From contig JAQBPE010000082.1 of NCBI GenBank assembly GCA_028287685.1, positions 1 to 33,064 on the forward strand: DNA of 33,064 nt. The letters run 5' to 3'. The notes beneath the pieces are model-generated. The model ran no database searches and was not told the origin of the DNA. It saw nothing but the letters and a program-made list of their open reading frames with translations. Position 1 is the stretch's first letter. Every line of letters starts with the position of its first letter. Origin of the DNA: Cyanobacteria bacterium RYN_339. GTDB taxonomy: Bacteria; Cyanobacteriota; Sericytochromatia; S15B-MN24; JAQBPE01. Position numbers and translations under genes: made by a program. This document shows positions 22,447 through 31,051 of this stretch, one piece after another.

Positions 22447-24239
22447 AGACCTGGGGCGCCATCACGGGGGCGCTGCCGCTGGTGTTGGCCTGGTGGATCT
22501 ACAAGCTCGCCATCACGGTTTCGTCGCAGGCCGGGGCCATGCGCACCTGGGCCGTGTTCGAGGTGCTGGGGCTGGGCGCGGTGGTCGCCACGGGCCTGGT
22601 GGCCGCCTTGCTGCGGCGCTGGGTGCGGCCGCCCACCGGCGGGCTGGCCATCGCCTTCTACGGCCTGGTGCTGGCCAACGTGGCGCTGACGGGCCTGAGC
22701 ATCTTCTTCCTCACGCCGCGCTTCGCCCCCAAGCTGGTGCTGGTGGGCCTCGCGGTCTTGATGGCCACCCTGTTCATCCGCTTCGTGCGCTCGGAGCCGG
22801 AGACGCGCGCCTTCATGGCCCGCGCGCTCTGGTTGGGCGGGCTGGCGCTGGTGGTGGGCCTGTTCCTGCCCGCGCCCTGGGTGATCGCGACCAGCCTGCA
22901 TGACCGCCCGCACCTGCCCGTGAGCCCTTTGGCGGCGGCCCTGCCGCGGCGGCCGGACGCGCCCAAGCACATCGTGCTCGTGACCTTCGACGCCCTGCGC
23001 GCGCGCAGCACCTCGCTGGGCAACCCGAACTCGGGCGCGACGCCTACGCTGGCGGCCCTGGCGCGGGAATCGACCGTCTTCACGAACATGCGCGCCGCCA
23101 GCGACAACACGCTGGTGAGCCTGCCCACCGTCTTGACGGGCGTGCGCCCCAGCGACTACTTCCCGCACATCGGCAACAACAGCATCTACCTGCGCGAGGG
23201 CTTCCTGACCGGCATCGCAGGGTTTTTGGCGCCGGCGGGCTACCATGCCTATTACGCCACCATGCTGGTCAACCCCCTGATCTTCGGGCTGGAGAACGAG
23301 TTCACGGCGGGCCGCATGACGAGCGGCATGTTCCGCCGCAACCAGTTCAACACGCGCCAGTTCCTGCCCCTGGCGCCGGCCTTCGCCTGGACGCGCGAGA
23401 AGCTGGCCGGGCACTGGGACGACGACGCCGACCTCGGCCGCAACGAGGTGCTGGCGACGGCGGAGACCTTCCAGGACGGGCTGCGCTACTTGCAAAACGA
23501 CCCCGGCCCGGCCTTCCTGTGGGTGCATGTGGCCGTGCCGCACACGCCCTACTACGACGTGCCCGCGTCCGCCGCCGCCGAGCCCGGCGACCCCGCGCGC
23601 TTCCAGCGCGTCACGGAGGCGCAGGTGGCCGCGGCGTCCCCGGCGCGGCTGCGCGAGTACGAGCAGATTTACGAGCATTACGTGCACTTCGGCGACGCGC
23701 AGCTGGGCCGCTTCCTGGCCGGCCTGCGTGCGGCCGGGCTGTACGACGACACCATGGTGGTCGTGACCTCGGACCACGGCGAGGACTTCGGACAGCCGGG
23801 CCACATCCCGCACGGCAACGGCATCGCCACGGAGGACATCAGCCACGTGCCCCTGCTGGTCCACCTGCCGGGGCAGCACGAGGCGCGCCGCGTGGACGCC
23901 CTGGTGGGCCACCGCGACCTGGTGCCCACGGTGCTCGACCGCGTTTACGGCCATGTGCCGGCCGGCCTGGCGGGCTTGCCCTTGCTGGCCGGGCCGATCC
24001 CGACGGATCGCTACCTCTTCACTTGGGCGATGAGCACGAAGTACATCCCGGCGCTCAAGCAGGCCCAGACGATCGCGGCCTTCCACGAGCAATACAAGTA
24101 CCTGGTCCGCTATCCCACGCGCGAGGAGAGCCTTTACGACCTGAGGCAGGACCCGGAGGCCACCACCAACCTGGCGGGTCACTTCCCGGAGGAGGTGACG
24201 CTGATGCGCGACCACTTGCGCAAGGAGCTCACGCCTTGA
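22431..24239 (+). CDS. Membrane-anchored sulfatase-superfamily enzyme with Thr at the nucleophile position
   Basis: 602 aa from GTG 22431, overlapping the methyltransferase end. Four or five TM segments occupy about 10-155. The catalytic domain starts KHIVLVTFDALRA (metal Asp187), then NTLVSLPTVLTG with Thr227 where sulfatases have the formylglycine Cys or Ser, and DHGEDFGQPGH (448-458), ending with the family signature LYDLRQDPEATTNLA. Thr nucleophiles are typical of phosphoethanolamine and phosphoglycerol transferases (EptA, LtaS), so phosphotransfer to an envelope polymer is more likely than sulfate hydrolysis. The last 61 nt overlap the convergent YfhO-like gene. Confidence 0.82.
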   Translation: MPSFLKTWGAITGALPLVLAWWIYKLAITVSSQAGAMRTWAVFEVLGLGAVVATGLVAALLRRWVRPPTGGLAIAFYGLVLANVALTGLSIFFLTPRFAPKLVLVGLAVLMATLFIRFVRSEPETRAFMARALWLGGLALVVGLFLPAPWVIATSLHDRPHLPVSPLAAALPRRPDAPKHIVLVTFDALRARSTSLGNPNSGATPTLAALARESTVFTNMRAASDNTLVSLPTVLTGVRPSDYFPHIGNNSIYLREGFLTGIAGFLAPAGYHAYYATMLVNPLIFGLENEFTAGRMTSGMFRRNQFNTRQFLPLAPAFAWTREKLAGHWDDDADLGRNEVLATAETFQDGLRYLQNDPGPAFLWVHVAVPHTPYYDVPASAAAEPGDPARFQRVTEAQVAAASPARLREYEQIYEHYVHFGDAQLGRFLAGLRAAGLYDDTMVVVTSDHGEDFGQPGHIPHGNGIATEDISHVPLLVHLPGQHEARRVDALVGHRDLVPTVLDRVYGHVPAGLAGLPLLAGPIPTDRYLFTWAMSTKYIPALKQAQTIAAFHEQYKYLVRYPTREESLYDLRQDPEATTNLAGHFPEEVTLMRDHLRKELTP

Positions 24240-26476
24240 GCCCACATCAGCCCGACCAGCGCCAGCAGCAGGCCCCAAAGGGACAGCGCCAGCCCGGCGT
24301 AGACCGGCAGCGGGGCGTACGTGAAGGCCACCACGTGTTCGCCGGCAGGGATGGGCACGCCGCGGAACAGCACGTCGGCGGGGACGATCGCGGTGGTCCT
24401 GCCATCCACCGTGGCACGCCAGCCGGCCGCGTAGGTTTCGGCCAGCACCAGCATGCCGGGCTGGGAAGCGTGCGCGCGCACCACCACCGTGTTTGCGCTG
24501 CGCCGTTCCACCACGGCCGGCGTGATCGGCTCGTCCCGGTCCTGCCAGCCGTCGAGCGCCCGTCCACCCATGGTCTCGGCCAGCACGCGCCGGTGGAAGC
24601 GGGCCGGGGTGGCCGCGAGCCGCTCGGCGGCGGCCTGCGGGTCCTCCGCCACCCAGTCCGCGCCGTAAGCCACCCAGGCGCGCGGCAGCGCCGTAGGGTT
24701 GTGGAAGACCGCCAGCGCGCCGTCGCGGAAGGCCACCGGGTAGCCCGCGGCCGCCAGCTTGTCGGCGAGGGGCCCCGGCGGCGCGAGCACGTAGGCCACG
24801 TTGGCCAGGTCCAACAGGCCCGGGCGGAAGTCGGGTTCCAGGCCTAGCTGGCTGCTGAGGGGATGGGGCCCGGCGTGCAGGGCCCGGTGGAATGCCACGT
24901 AACGCCGGTTGAGGAAGGCGTCCACCAGCTCGAAGCCCTCGAGCCCGTAGAACACATGGGTGTCCGCGCGCGGCGCGTCGCCCGCGATGCGCATGCCGGC
25001 CGCGTTCGCATGCAAGAACCGCACGGCCGGAGTTGCGAAGGGGGTGAAGGGGGCCAACGGCGGCAACGCGAGGCGGGTGCTGGCGATCAGCTCCGCGGTC
25101 CCCAGCGCCAACACCGCGGGCGCCAGCCAGGCAGCGGGCCGGCGGCGGGTCAGCAGCACCAACAGTCCGACCGCGAGCGCGGTGGCGGTGAAGGACTGGT
25201 ACAGCAGCGCCCGCCCGCCCTCGAGGCGGGCCAGGTCGAAGAGCGCCAGGCCGGCGAGCCCCACGGCGGTCGCCGCCGCGAGCCTGCGGGGCCCGGCGCT
25301 GCCGTCTCGTGCCAGCCGATCGAGGCCCACGCCGCCCAGCAGAGCCAGCGCCAGGGCCGCCAGGCCCACCGCGTAGAAGGAGTTCGGCGCGACCGGCAGC
25401 CAGTGGAGCGGGGAGGTCGGGGGGAACAGCACCAGCGCCGCGGCGGTCCAGCCAAGCAGGCAACCGGCTACCCGCCGCACCGGCCCGGCCCCCAGCCCTG
25501 CCGGCAGGCAGGTCAGGGCTGCCGCGCCCACGAAGCTGTTGAAGTAGCCCGTGACCTGCTGCGCCTCCGGCGAGGTCAGGTGGGCCTTGAGCAGCCGCAG
25601 CGCGGTTGGCAGCGGCCAACGGCTCCCCATGCCCGCGAAGTAGGAGTGCTCTCGATCGAACAGGTAGCTCTGGGTCTCGCGCAAGTAGGCCAGGAAGGGC
25701 ACCACCGCCACGCCGGCGATCGCCACGCCCAGCGCCACGGCACGCCCGAGCGCCAGCCAGCCGCCGGGCGTGCCGGCAAGCCCCAAAGCCGCGCTGGTCA
25801 CGGCCGCGCCCGCGGCGTAAAGCGCCGTTTCCGGGTGGCCCCACAGGCCGGTGCAGCCGATCATGAGGCCGAACAGCGCGACGTCGCGCGGAAGCTGGCG
25901 AGCGATCAGGCGCTCACCCGCCCACAGCAGCCAGGGGAGCAGCGCCAGCGGTACGCCCAGGGCCAGCTGCACCCAATAGGTGAAGAAGCCCGACAGCGCG
26001 AAGCTGATCCCGACGAGGGCGGCTGCCGGCGGCGTGCAGCCCAACCGCCGCGCCAGCACGAGCGCCCCGCAGGCGGCCAGCAGGAAGCGGCCGGCCACGT
26101 TCCACGAGGCGGCCGGGCCGAGCGCGCCGGTGCCGTAGCAACACAGCCACTTGATTGGCTCGAAGGGCGCGGCCTGGCCGTTGGCCATCAGCGGTGCGCC
26201 ACAGCCCATGTTGGGCAGCCACATGGGCAGCTCGCCCGCCCGGAAGGTGGCCAGCATGAACGTATCCCAGGCCTGGAAGAGCAACAGCGCGCTGGGATCG
26301 AAGAGCGGCAAGGGCAGCGGGCGGGGGCCGCCGTACAGCGGGTCCTTGGCCGGTAGGTCCACCAACGCGTCGATCGCGGCATGGCCCGCCAGCGCTTCGT
26401 GGAAGCACAGGCCGACCACCGCGACCAGGAAGGCGGCTGCCAGCGCCCACCCCCACCGGCCCCGGGCCAGGCCCAC
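24179..26476 (-). CDS. YfhO-like multi-spanning membrane protein
   Basis: 765 aa from GTG 26476, 5 nt after the stop of the lipoprotein gene upstream. About 11-12 hydrophobic segments are followed by a large extracytoplasmic domain and a final TM. The characteristic end, AETYAAGWRATVDG and IPAGEHVVAFTYAP, matches YfhO proteins. In Gram-positive bacteria YfhO relatives glycosylate lipoteichoic acid using lipid-linked sugars; here the acceptor is unknown. The final residues (SSLRKWSRISVTSSGK) are read antisense to the end of the sulfatase-like gene, and could be a recent extension. Confidence 0.82.
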   Translation of the reverse strand: MGLARGRWGWALAAAFLVAVVGLCFHEALAGHAAIDALVDLPAKDPLYGGPRPLPLPLFDPSALLLFQAWDTFMLATFRAGELPMWLPNMGCGAPLMANGQAAPFEPIKWLCCYGTGALGPAASWNVAGRFLLAACGALVLARRLGCTPPAAALVGISFALSGFFTYWVQLALGVPLALLPWLLWAGERLIARQLPRDVALFGLMIGCTGLWGHPETALYAAGAAVTSAALGLAGTPGGWLALGRAVALGVAIAGVAVVPFLAYLRETQSYLFDREHSYFAGMGSRWPLPTALRLLKAHLTSPEAQQVTGYFNSFVGAAALTCLPAGLGAGPVRRVAGCLLGWTAAALVLFPPTSPLHWLPVAPNSFYAVGLAALALALLGGVGLDRLARDGSAGPRRLAAATAVGLAGLALFDLARLEGGRALLYQSFTATALAVGLLVLLTRRRPAAWLAPAVLALGTAELIASTRLALPPLAPFTPFATPAVRFLHANAAGMRIAGDAPRADTHVFYGLEGFELVDAFLNRRYVAFHRALHAGPHPLSSQLGLEPDFRPGLLDLANVAYVLAPPGPLADKLAAAGYPVAFRDGALAVFHNPTALPRAWVAYGADWVAEDPQAAAERLAATPARFHRRVLAETMGGRALDGWQDRDEPITPAVVERRSANTVVVRAHASQPGMLVLAETYAAGWRATVDGRTTAIVPADVLFRGVPIPAGEHVVAFTYAPLPVYAGLALSLWGLLLALVGLMWAQGVSSLRKWSRISVTSSGK

Positions 26477-26481
26477 CGCCG

Positions 26482-27288
26482 CTAGGGCGCCGCGGATGGC
26501 GTGGCCGTGCCGTCCGCGTTGGCGGGATCCGGCGCCGTGAGGGGGCCCGCGGCGACGTAGTCGACCTGGATGCGGGGCCAAACGGCGCCGGCCTTGAGGT
26601 CGGCCACGGGGTTGCTGCCGATCCAGAAGCGCGTGGGGCGGCGCTTGCTCTGGAAGGTGCCGACCTCCGTTTGCTCGAAGATCACGCGGTAGGTCGTGCT
26701 GCCGTCGTTCTCGATGCGCAGCCGGTGGGGCAGGGCGGGGAGGTAGCCCTTGGTGCCCTGGAAGGTTGGCGCGCCGTTCTCGGTGTCGAAGTTGAACTGG
26801 AGGTTGTTGTAGAACCAGGTGGTGCTCATGAAGGGCTTGGTGATGGGCTTCTCGCCGGGCGTTTCCGCGGGCAGGTAGTCGAGACTGAAGCTGATGTTGG
26901 TGCCGCCCGTGACCACCGTGTAGGCGACCTCCAGGAAGAACGGCCCGCTGGCGGGGAAGACCGCTTGCTTGGCGAGCACGTAGGGGAAGTTCTTCTGGTT
27001 GTTGGTGTTGAGCAAGTCCAGCTTGCCGTTCTCGAACCGGATGATGCCGCTCTGCGGGAAGGAGGCCCAGCGCGTGGGGTCCAGCACCGTGCCGTCGAAG
27101 TCGTCGCGGAAGCCCTCCGTGGGCGCGGGCGTCGCGCTGGCCGTGGCCGACGGGGCGACGCTGGGGCCCGGCGTGCAGACCGCGGCCACCGTATTGGGCA
27201 CGACGGCCGGCGTGACGGTCTGGGGGGACGGGCAGCCGGCCACGAGGACCGCCGCGAGCACCAGCGGGAGGCGGGGGAACATTGCCAC
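26482..27288 (-). CDS. Lipoprotein with jellyroll (LamG/ConA-like) domain
   Basis: 268 aa from GTG 27288 with AAGGA 7 nt upstream; ATG 27282 is the alternative. The signal peptide ends in LVAGC (Cys19), followed by a Thr/Ala/Pro linker (about 35-58). The domain begins FRDDFDGTVLDPTRWAS and has FENGKLDL and HRLRIENDGSTTYRV, the usual strands of concanavalin-like carbohydrate-binding or glycosidase folds. No Glu-x-Asp-x-x-Glu catalytic motif of GH16 enzymes is seen, so binding rather than hydrolysis is likelier. It is probably co-transcribed with the YfhO-like gene. Confidence 0.8.
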   Translation of the reverse strand: MAMFPRLPLVLAAVLVAGCPSPQTVTPAVVPNTVAAVCTPGPSVAPSATASATPAPTEGFRDDFDGTVLDPTRWASFPQSGIIRFENGKLDLLNTNNQKNFPYVLAKQAVFPASGPFFLEVAYTVVTGGTNISFSLDYLPAETPGEKPITKPFMSTTWFYNNLQFNFDTENGAPTFQGTKGYLPALPHRLRIENDGSTTYRVIFEQTEVGTFQSKRRPTRFWIGSNPVADLKAGAVWPRIQVDYVAAGPLTAPDPANADGTATPSAAP

Positions 27289-27359
27289 GGGAAGGTCCTT
27301 TCGTCCGGGAGGGTCGGCCGGCCCCAGTGTAGCCCGAGGATCGGGCGGCCGGGTAAGGC

Positions 27360-27378
27360 GGGGATCACACCAAAGGCG
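27360..27378. promoter_or_regulatory. 19-bp element shared with the histidine kinase promoter
   Basis: Minus strand CGCCTTTGGTGTGATCCCC differs at one base from the element at 10345-10363 before the kinase gene, where it forms the extended -10. Here TGGTGTGAT is a weaker -10 pointing to the jellyroll lipoprotein gene 72 nt downstream, and its end abuts the plus-strand -10 of the epimerase gene. Confidence 0.5.
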
Positions 27379-27387
27379 TGGTAAAAT
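27379..27387 (+). promoter_or_regulatory. Extended -10 promoter of the epimerase gene
   Basis: TGGTAAAAT has the TG extension and a five-of-six hexamer. Initiation near 27394 would give a leader of about 14 nt that still includes GGAGG (27396-27400), 7 nt before the GTG start. Confidence 0.65.
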
Positions 27388-27407
27388 CCAGGTCTGGAGG
27401 CGCGCCC

Positions 27408-27857
27408 GTGATCAACCCGTACCCCGGCATCGGCCCTATCGACCACATCGGCATCGCCGTGGTCGACCTTGAAGCGGCCCTGCGGTTCTACCACCACACG
27501 CTGGGGCTGGCGGCCCCCGTGATCGAGGAGGTGCCGGACCAAATGGTCCGCACGGCCATCTTCGGCAGCGGCGACGGCCGCATCGAGCTCCTGGAGTCTA
27601 CCGACCCCGACGGCCCGATCGCCAAGTTCATCGCCAAGCGCGGCGAGGGCATCCACCACGTGGCCCTGCGCGTTACGGACGTGAAAAGCAAGCTCATGGA
27701 GCTGGAGGCGCAGGGCGTGACCTTGATCGACCGCACGCCGCGCATCGGCGCGGGCGGCCACCACATCGCCTTCGTGCACCCCAAGGCGACGGGCGGCGTG
27801 CTGCTGGAGCTCTGCCAGCACTGCGAGCCGGACCCGCAGGAGCCTTCGCGGCATTGA
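27408..27857 (+). CDS. mce: Methylmalonyl-CoA epimerase
   Basis: 149 aa from GTG 27408, set by GGAGG 7 nt upstream; an in-frame GTG at 27378 would overlap the promoter. The vicinal-oxygen-chelate fold has two similar halves: IDHIGIAVVDLEAALRFY (metal His13) and GIHHVALRVTDVKSKL (His84), with LLELCQ (Glu134) closing the site. GEGIHHVALRV and IGAGGHHIAFVHPK are family signatures. It interconverts (S)- and (R)-methylmalonyl-CoA in propionate, odd-chain fatty acid and branched amino acid breakdown, feeding succinyl-CoA to the TCA cycle. Methylmalonyl-CoA mutase is not in the window. Confidence 0.94.
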   Translation: MINPYPGIGPIDHIGIAVVDLEAALRFYHHTLGLAAPVIEEVPDQMVRTAIFGSGDGRIELLESTDPDGPIAKFIAKRGEGIHHVALRVTDVKSKLMELEAQGVTLIDRTPRIGAGGHHIAFVHPKATGGVLLELCQHCEPDPQEPSRH

Positions 27858-28663
27858 CCCACTGCAAGATCTGCGGCGGGCCCGCCGCCCTGCGCTGCGA
27901 GGTGCCGGCCGACCGGCATCCCGGCGTGGCGGAGCCCCAGGGCCCGTTGGTCCCCTACTATGCCTGCGCGCGCTGCGGCTTCTTGGCCTCTAGCCACCTG
28001 GACGACGGCGGCGACTCGCCCTACGACGCGGCCTACTTCACGGCCGTGGACCCCGGCGGCGAGACGCGCGACGGGCTGCCCACGGCGCTGGTGGGCCAGG
28101 CCGAACGCTGGCTGGGGCGCCGCGCCGTGGACGTTTTGGACTTCGGCAGCGGCACGGGGCGCGCCGTGGCGAAGCTGCGCGACGCCGGCTATGCCGCGTG
28201 CGGCGTGGACATCATCGCCCCCGAGGTGGCCGCGGAGCACATCCTGGTGGGCCCCCTGACGGCCGAGGGCTGCTACGACGTGGTCACGGCCGTGGAGGTC
28301 TTCGAGCACCTGCCCGACCCGATCGCCGCCACGCGCGCCGTGGCCGCGAGCTTGCGGCCGGGCGGGCTCTTGGCCATGACCACCGCCCTGCACGACCCCG
28401 CCACACTCGACCCGGGTTGGTGGTACCTGGCGCCCGGCGCCGGGCACATCTCGCTGTTTACGGCACCAGCGCTGCACGCCCTGGCACGCGCGGCGGGCTT
28501 CGTACCGCTGATGACCACGCCCACCAACCACCTGTGGGTGAAGGGGCCGCTGCCGCCGGGCGGGGCGGCCTGGCTCAGGGCGCGGGTGCTGCTGGGGCGT
28601 CTCGCCGACAAGCTGCGGCGAGGCGGTCGAGCGAGAACGCCAGGAGGGCCAGGAGCAGGGTGA
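27854..28663 (+). CDS. SAM methyltransferase with N-terminal zinc ribbon
   Basis: 269 aa from TTG 27854, overlapping the epimerase stop (TTGA). A zinc ribbon is formed by CKIC (Cys4, Cys7) and CARC (Cys38, Cys41). The SAM-binding motif is VDVLDFGSGTGRAV (92-105), followed by VVTAVEVFEHLPDP and LRPGGLLAMTT, typical Methyltransf_23/Ubi-type signatures. The substrate is unknown; similar proteins often occur in polysaccharide or glycan loci. The C-terminal tail (RRGGRARTPGGPGAG) is low-complexity and antisense to the end of the convergent membrane protein gene, over 89 nt. Confidence 0.87.
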   Translation: MTHCKICGGPAALRCEVPADRHPGVAEPQGPLVPYYACARCGFLASSHLDDGGDSPYDAAYFTAVDPGGETRDGLPTALVGQAERWLGRRAVDVLDFGSGTGRAVAKLRDAGYAACGVDIIAPEVAAEHILVGPLTAEGCYDVVTAVEVFEHLPDPIAATRAVAASLRPGGLLAMTTALHDPATLDPGWWYLAPGAGHISLFTAPALHALARAAGFVPLMTTPTNHLWVKGPLPPGGAAWLRARVLLGRLADKLRRGGRARTPGGPGAG

Positions 28664-30071
28664 CGACGAGGGCGATCGCCGCGCGCGGCAGCGGCGTGAG
28701 CAGTTGTAGCCACGGCCACATGTCGGGTACGGACTGGGCGCGTTCGCGGTACTGCTCGACGGGCAGCGGGCCGTTCGGCCGCGGCGTCGCGAGCGCCCGG
28801 ACAGCCCCCGCCAGCGTGGCTGGCAGCGCTTCGGCCGCGAGCACCAGCGGGCCGTGGTCCGGGTCGGCCATCAGCTGCTGGATCGATTGGTTTGGGTGGG
28901 CGGCGCGGTTGCGCTCGTAGAGGTAGTTGAAGTTCTGCGGCACGGCCACCAGCTGGACCAGCAATCCTAGCCCGCCAATCCCCAGCCAGAGTGCCTGCCG
29001 CGTGGGCCGTTGCTGCCAGAGCGTGGCCGCGGGCAAGAGCAAGAAGGGCTGGAAGACGTAGGCGTAGCGCTGGCCCCAGGCCCAGTCGCTGAGCCCCCAC
29101 GCGCCCACGTAGAAGCCCAACAGCGGTCCCAGCGCACAGGCCAGCATCCCGGCGAGGGCCGGGTGGGCTTGGGCGAAGCGGCGCGCGCCGACGAGGCCCA
29201 GCAGGGTGGCCGGCGCGAACCAGAACAGGCCGTCCGCCGGGTTGAAGCTGTAGTGCCAGAGGTTGGACAGCGTCCAGGCCGGGCGCCCGCCCGGCGGCAG
29301 CACCACCGCGCCCTGCACCAGCCGGTAGTTCTCGAGGCTGGTGACGTGGCCGTAGCGTGCCAGGTTGTACCAGAGCGCCGCGGCCACGGCGCCGGCCAGC
29401 GGCAGCGCCACCAGTCCCAGCGCCTTGCCCAACCGGGCGGGCTCGCCGCGGTGGCGGTAGACCAGCCAGGCCAGCGCCCCCGGCGCCACCACGGCGAGCA
29501 CCAGCCGGATCGAGACGGCCGCGGCCAGGCAGGCCCCGGCGCCCAGCAGCAGGCCCGGGCGCGCCAACCGCTCCTCGCTCGCCCGGTAGAGCAAATAGCA
29601 GGCCGCGAACAGCGCGCAGGTGGCCGCGGGCTCGCTCCAGGCGGTCTTGGCGTAGGGCCAGACCATGGTGCCCAGCCCCAGCGCGGCGGCCGCGAAGAGC
29701 ACGCTCTTGGCCTCGTAGCCCAGCCGCCGGGCGAAGACGGCCACCAGGGCCACCAGCGCGCCGCTGACGACGGCGTTCTGCAGCGCGATGCAGAAGCGCG
29801 CCACGTAGTCGACCTTCAACCAGGGCAGCACCGAGCCCACCGCGTGCCCCACCAGGTAGCCCGGCAGCATGAACACGCTGGCGCCCAGCGGGAACCAGGC
29901 GCAGCGCTGGCCGCCCACGCCCTCCGTCCAGCCTTCCGGGAAGAAGACCCGGCCGGTGCGCCACCAGGCGTCCAGCGCCAGGTACTTCTGGACGTCGTCG
30001 GAGGCGTAGAAGTGGCCGCCGCTGGTGAGCAGGTACAGGCAGGCGAAGGTGGTGAACAGCCAGAAGGGCAT
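28575..30071 (-). CDS. GT-C-like (PMT/ArnT superfamily) membrane glycosyltransferase candidate
   Basis: 498 aa with about 11-12 hydrophobic segments. After TM1 the first external loop has FYASDDVQKYLALDAWW with Asp25/Asp26, the position of the catalytic acidic residue in GT-C enzymes using polyprenyl-phosphate sugars. Other conserved-looking features are YAKTAWSEP, YNLARYGHVTSLENY and WGQRYAYVFQPFLLLP. The C-terminus adds a periplasmic loop and a last TM. It could transfer a sugar to lipid A-like, protein or polymer acceptors outside the membrane. The gene is preceded by the sucCD terminator, so it has its own promoter; none is clear. Confidence 0.78.
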   Translation of the reverse strand: MPFWLFTTFACLYLLTSGGHFYASDDVQKYLALDAWWRTGRVFFPEGWTEGVGGQRCAWFPLGASVFMLPGYLVGHAVGSVLPWLKVDYVARFCIALQNAVVSGALVALVAVFARRLGYEAKSVLFAAAALGLGTMVWPYAKTAWSEPAATCALFAACYLLYRASEERLARPGLLLGAGACLAAAVSIRLVLAVVAPGALAWLVYRHRGEPARLGKALGLVALPLAGAVAAALWYNLARYGHVTSLENYRLVQGAVVLPPGGRPAWTLSNLWHYSFNPADGLFWFAPATLLGLVGARRFAQAHPALAGMLACALGPLLGFYVGAWGLSDWAWGQRYAYVFQPFLLLPAATLWQQRPTRQALWLGIGGLGLLVQLVAVPQNFNYLYERNRAAHPNQSIQQLMADPDHGPLVLAAEALPATLAGAVRALATPRPNGPLPVEQYRERAQSVPDMWPWLQLLTPLPRAAIALVVTLLLALLAFSLDRLAAACRRDAPAAPAP

Positions 30072-30094
30072 GGGGGGTGTGTACCCAAATGGAA

Positions 30095-30118
30095 GGGCCG
30101 CCCCGGTGAGGGCGGCCC
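30095..30118 (-). terminator. Rho-independent-type terminator after sucCD
   Basis: GGGCCGCCC (30095-30103) and GGGCGGCCC (30110-30118) form a perfect 9-bp GC stem with a 6-nt loop, 13 nt past the sucD stop. On the minus strand it is followed by TTCCATTT, a short, interrupted U tract. Confidence 0.8.
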
Positions 30119-30131
30119 GTGGAAGAGGTCT

Positions 30132-31016
30132 TTAGACCTTCGCGAGCTGCTTGAGCTGCTTCTCGACCTCGTCGATCACCTCGTAGGTGCGCAACGGGAT
30201 CTTGCAGCCGGCTTCGGTCAAGGCCTTGACCTTGGCCTCGGCGGTGCCCTTGTTGCCGCTCACGATGGCGCCCGCGTGGCCCATGCGCTTGCCCGGGGGG
30301 GCGGTGCGGCCGGAGATGAAGGCCACGACCGGCTTGGTCATGGTCTTGATGAACTCGGCCGCGGTCTCCTCGTCGGAGCCGCCGATTTCACCGGCCATCA
30401 CGATGATCTCCGTCTCCGGGTCCGCCTCGAACATGCGCAGGCAGTCGATGAACGGGGTGCCGATGATCGGGTCGCCGCCGATGCCGACGCAGGTGCTGAT
30501 GCCCAGGCCGCGCGCCTGGCACTCCGCGGCCAGCTCGTACGTGAGCGTGCCGGAGCGGCTGATCATGCCGATGTTGCCGCGCTTGAAGATGTGCGCGGGC
30601 ATGATGCCCAGCTTGGCCTCGCCGGGGGTGATAAGACCCGGGCAGTTGGGCCCGATCAGGCGGGACTTCGAGACCTGCAAGCGGTCGTAGACCTTGATCA
30701 TGTCGTGCATCGGCACGCCCTCGGTGATGCAAACCACCAACGGCACGCCGGCGTCGAAGTTCTCCAGCATCGAGTCGGCCGCGAACGGGGGCGGCACGAA
30801 GATGATGCTGGCGTTGGCGCCGGTCTTGGCGATGGCTTCCTTGACGGTGTTGAAGATGGGGAAGCCGTTGACGTCGTTGGTACCGCCCTTGCCCGGGGTG
30901 ACGCCGCCGACGATGTTGGTGCCGGATTCCTTCATCTTGAGGGTGTGGAAGGCGCCCTCGCGGCCGGTGATGCCGCAGACTATGAGCTTGGTGTTCTTAT
31001 TTACTAGGATACTCAA
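30132..31016 (-). CDS. sucD: Succinyl-CoA ligase alpha subunit
   Basis: 294 aa from a TTG start at 31016, supported by AAGGAG 6 nt upstream and by the conserved N-terminus [20 protein letters not shown]. The CoA-binding Rossmann domain includes [10 protein letters not shown], and the ligase domain has [12 protein letters not shown] and the phosphohistidine motif [13 protein letters not shown] with His247. It forms succinyl-CoA synthetase with SucC, making succinate and ATP or GTP in the TCA cycle; reverse flux would serve methylmalonyl-CoA metabolism (the epimerase gene is nearby). Second gene of the operon, 35 nt after sucC, ending at a strong hairpin. Confidence 0.97.
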   Translation of the reverse strand: MSILVNKNTKLIVCGITGREGAFHTLKMKESGTNIVGGVTPGKGGTNDVNGFPIFNTVKEAIAKTGANASIIFVPPPFAADSMLENFDAGVPLVVCITEGVPMHDMIKVYDRLQVSKSRLIGPNCPGLITPGEAKLGIMPAHIFKRGNIGMISRSGTLTYELAAECQARGLGISTCVGIGGDPIIGTPFIDCLRMFEADPETEIIVMAGEIGGSDEETAAEFIKTMTKPVVAFISGRTAPPGKRMGHAGAIVSGNKGTAEAKVKALTEAGCKIPLRTYEVIDEVEKQLKQLAKV

Positions 31017-31051
31017 TGTATTCTCCTTACTACCGCTCTTAGCCGCGGGCG

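Noticed and set aside
22431-24239. True sulfatase assignment
   Set aside because: The CxPSR or SxPSR sulfatase signature is absent, with Thr227 in that position.
22332-25844. Very long minus-strand open frame across the methyltransferase and sulfatase-like genes
   Set aside because: It is antisense to two recognisable genes, has low-complexity Arg/Gly/Ala composition and no domains; long shadow frames are common in GC-rich DNA.
30072-30094. Leaderless promoter for the GT-C-like gene
   Set aside because: TACACA lies at the right distance from the ATG, but it lacks the final T and the correct TG extension, so the match is too weak.
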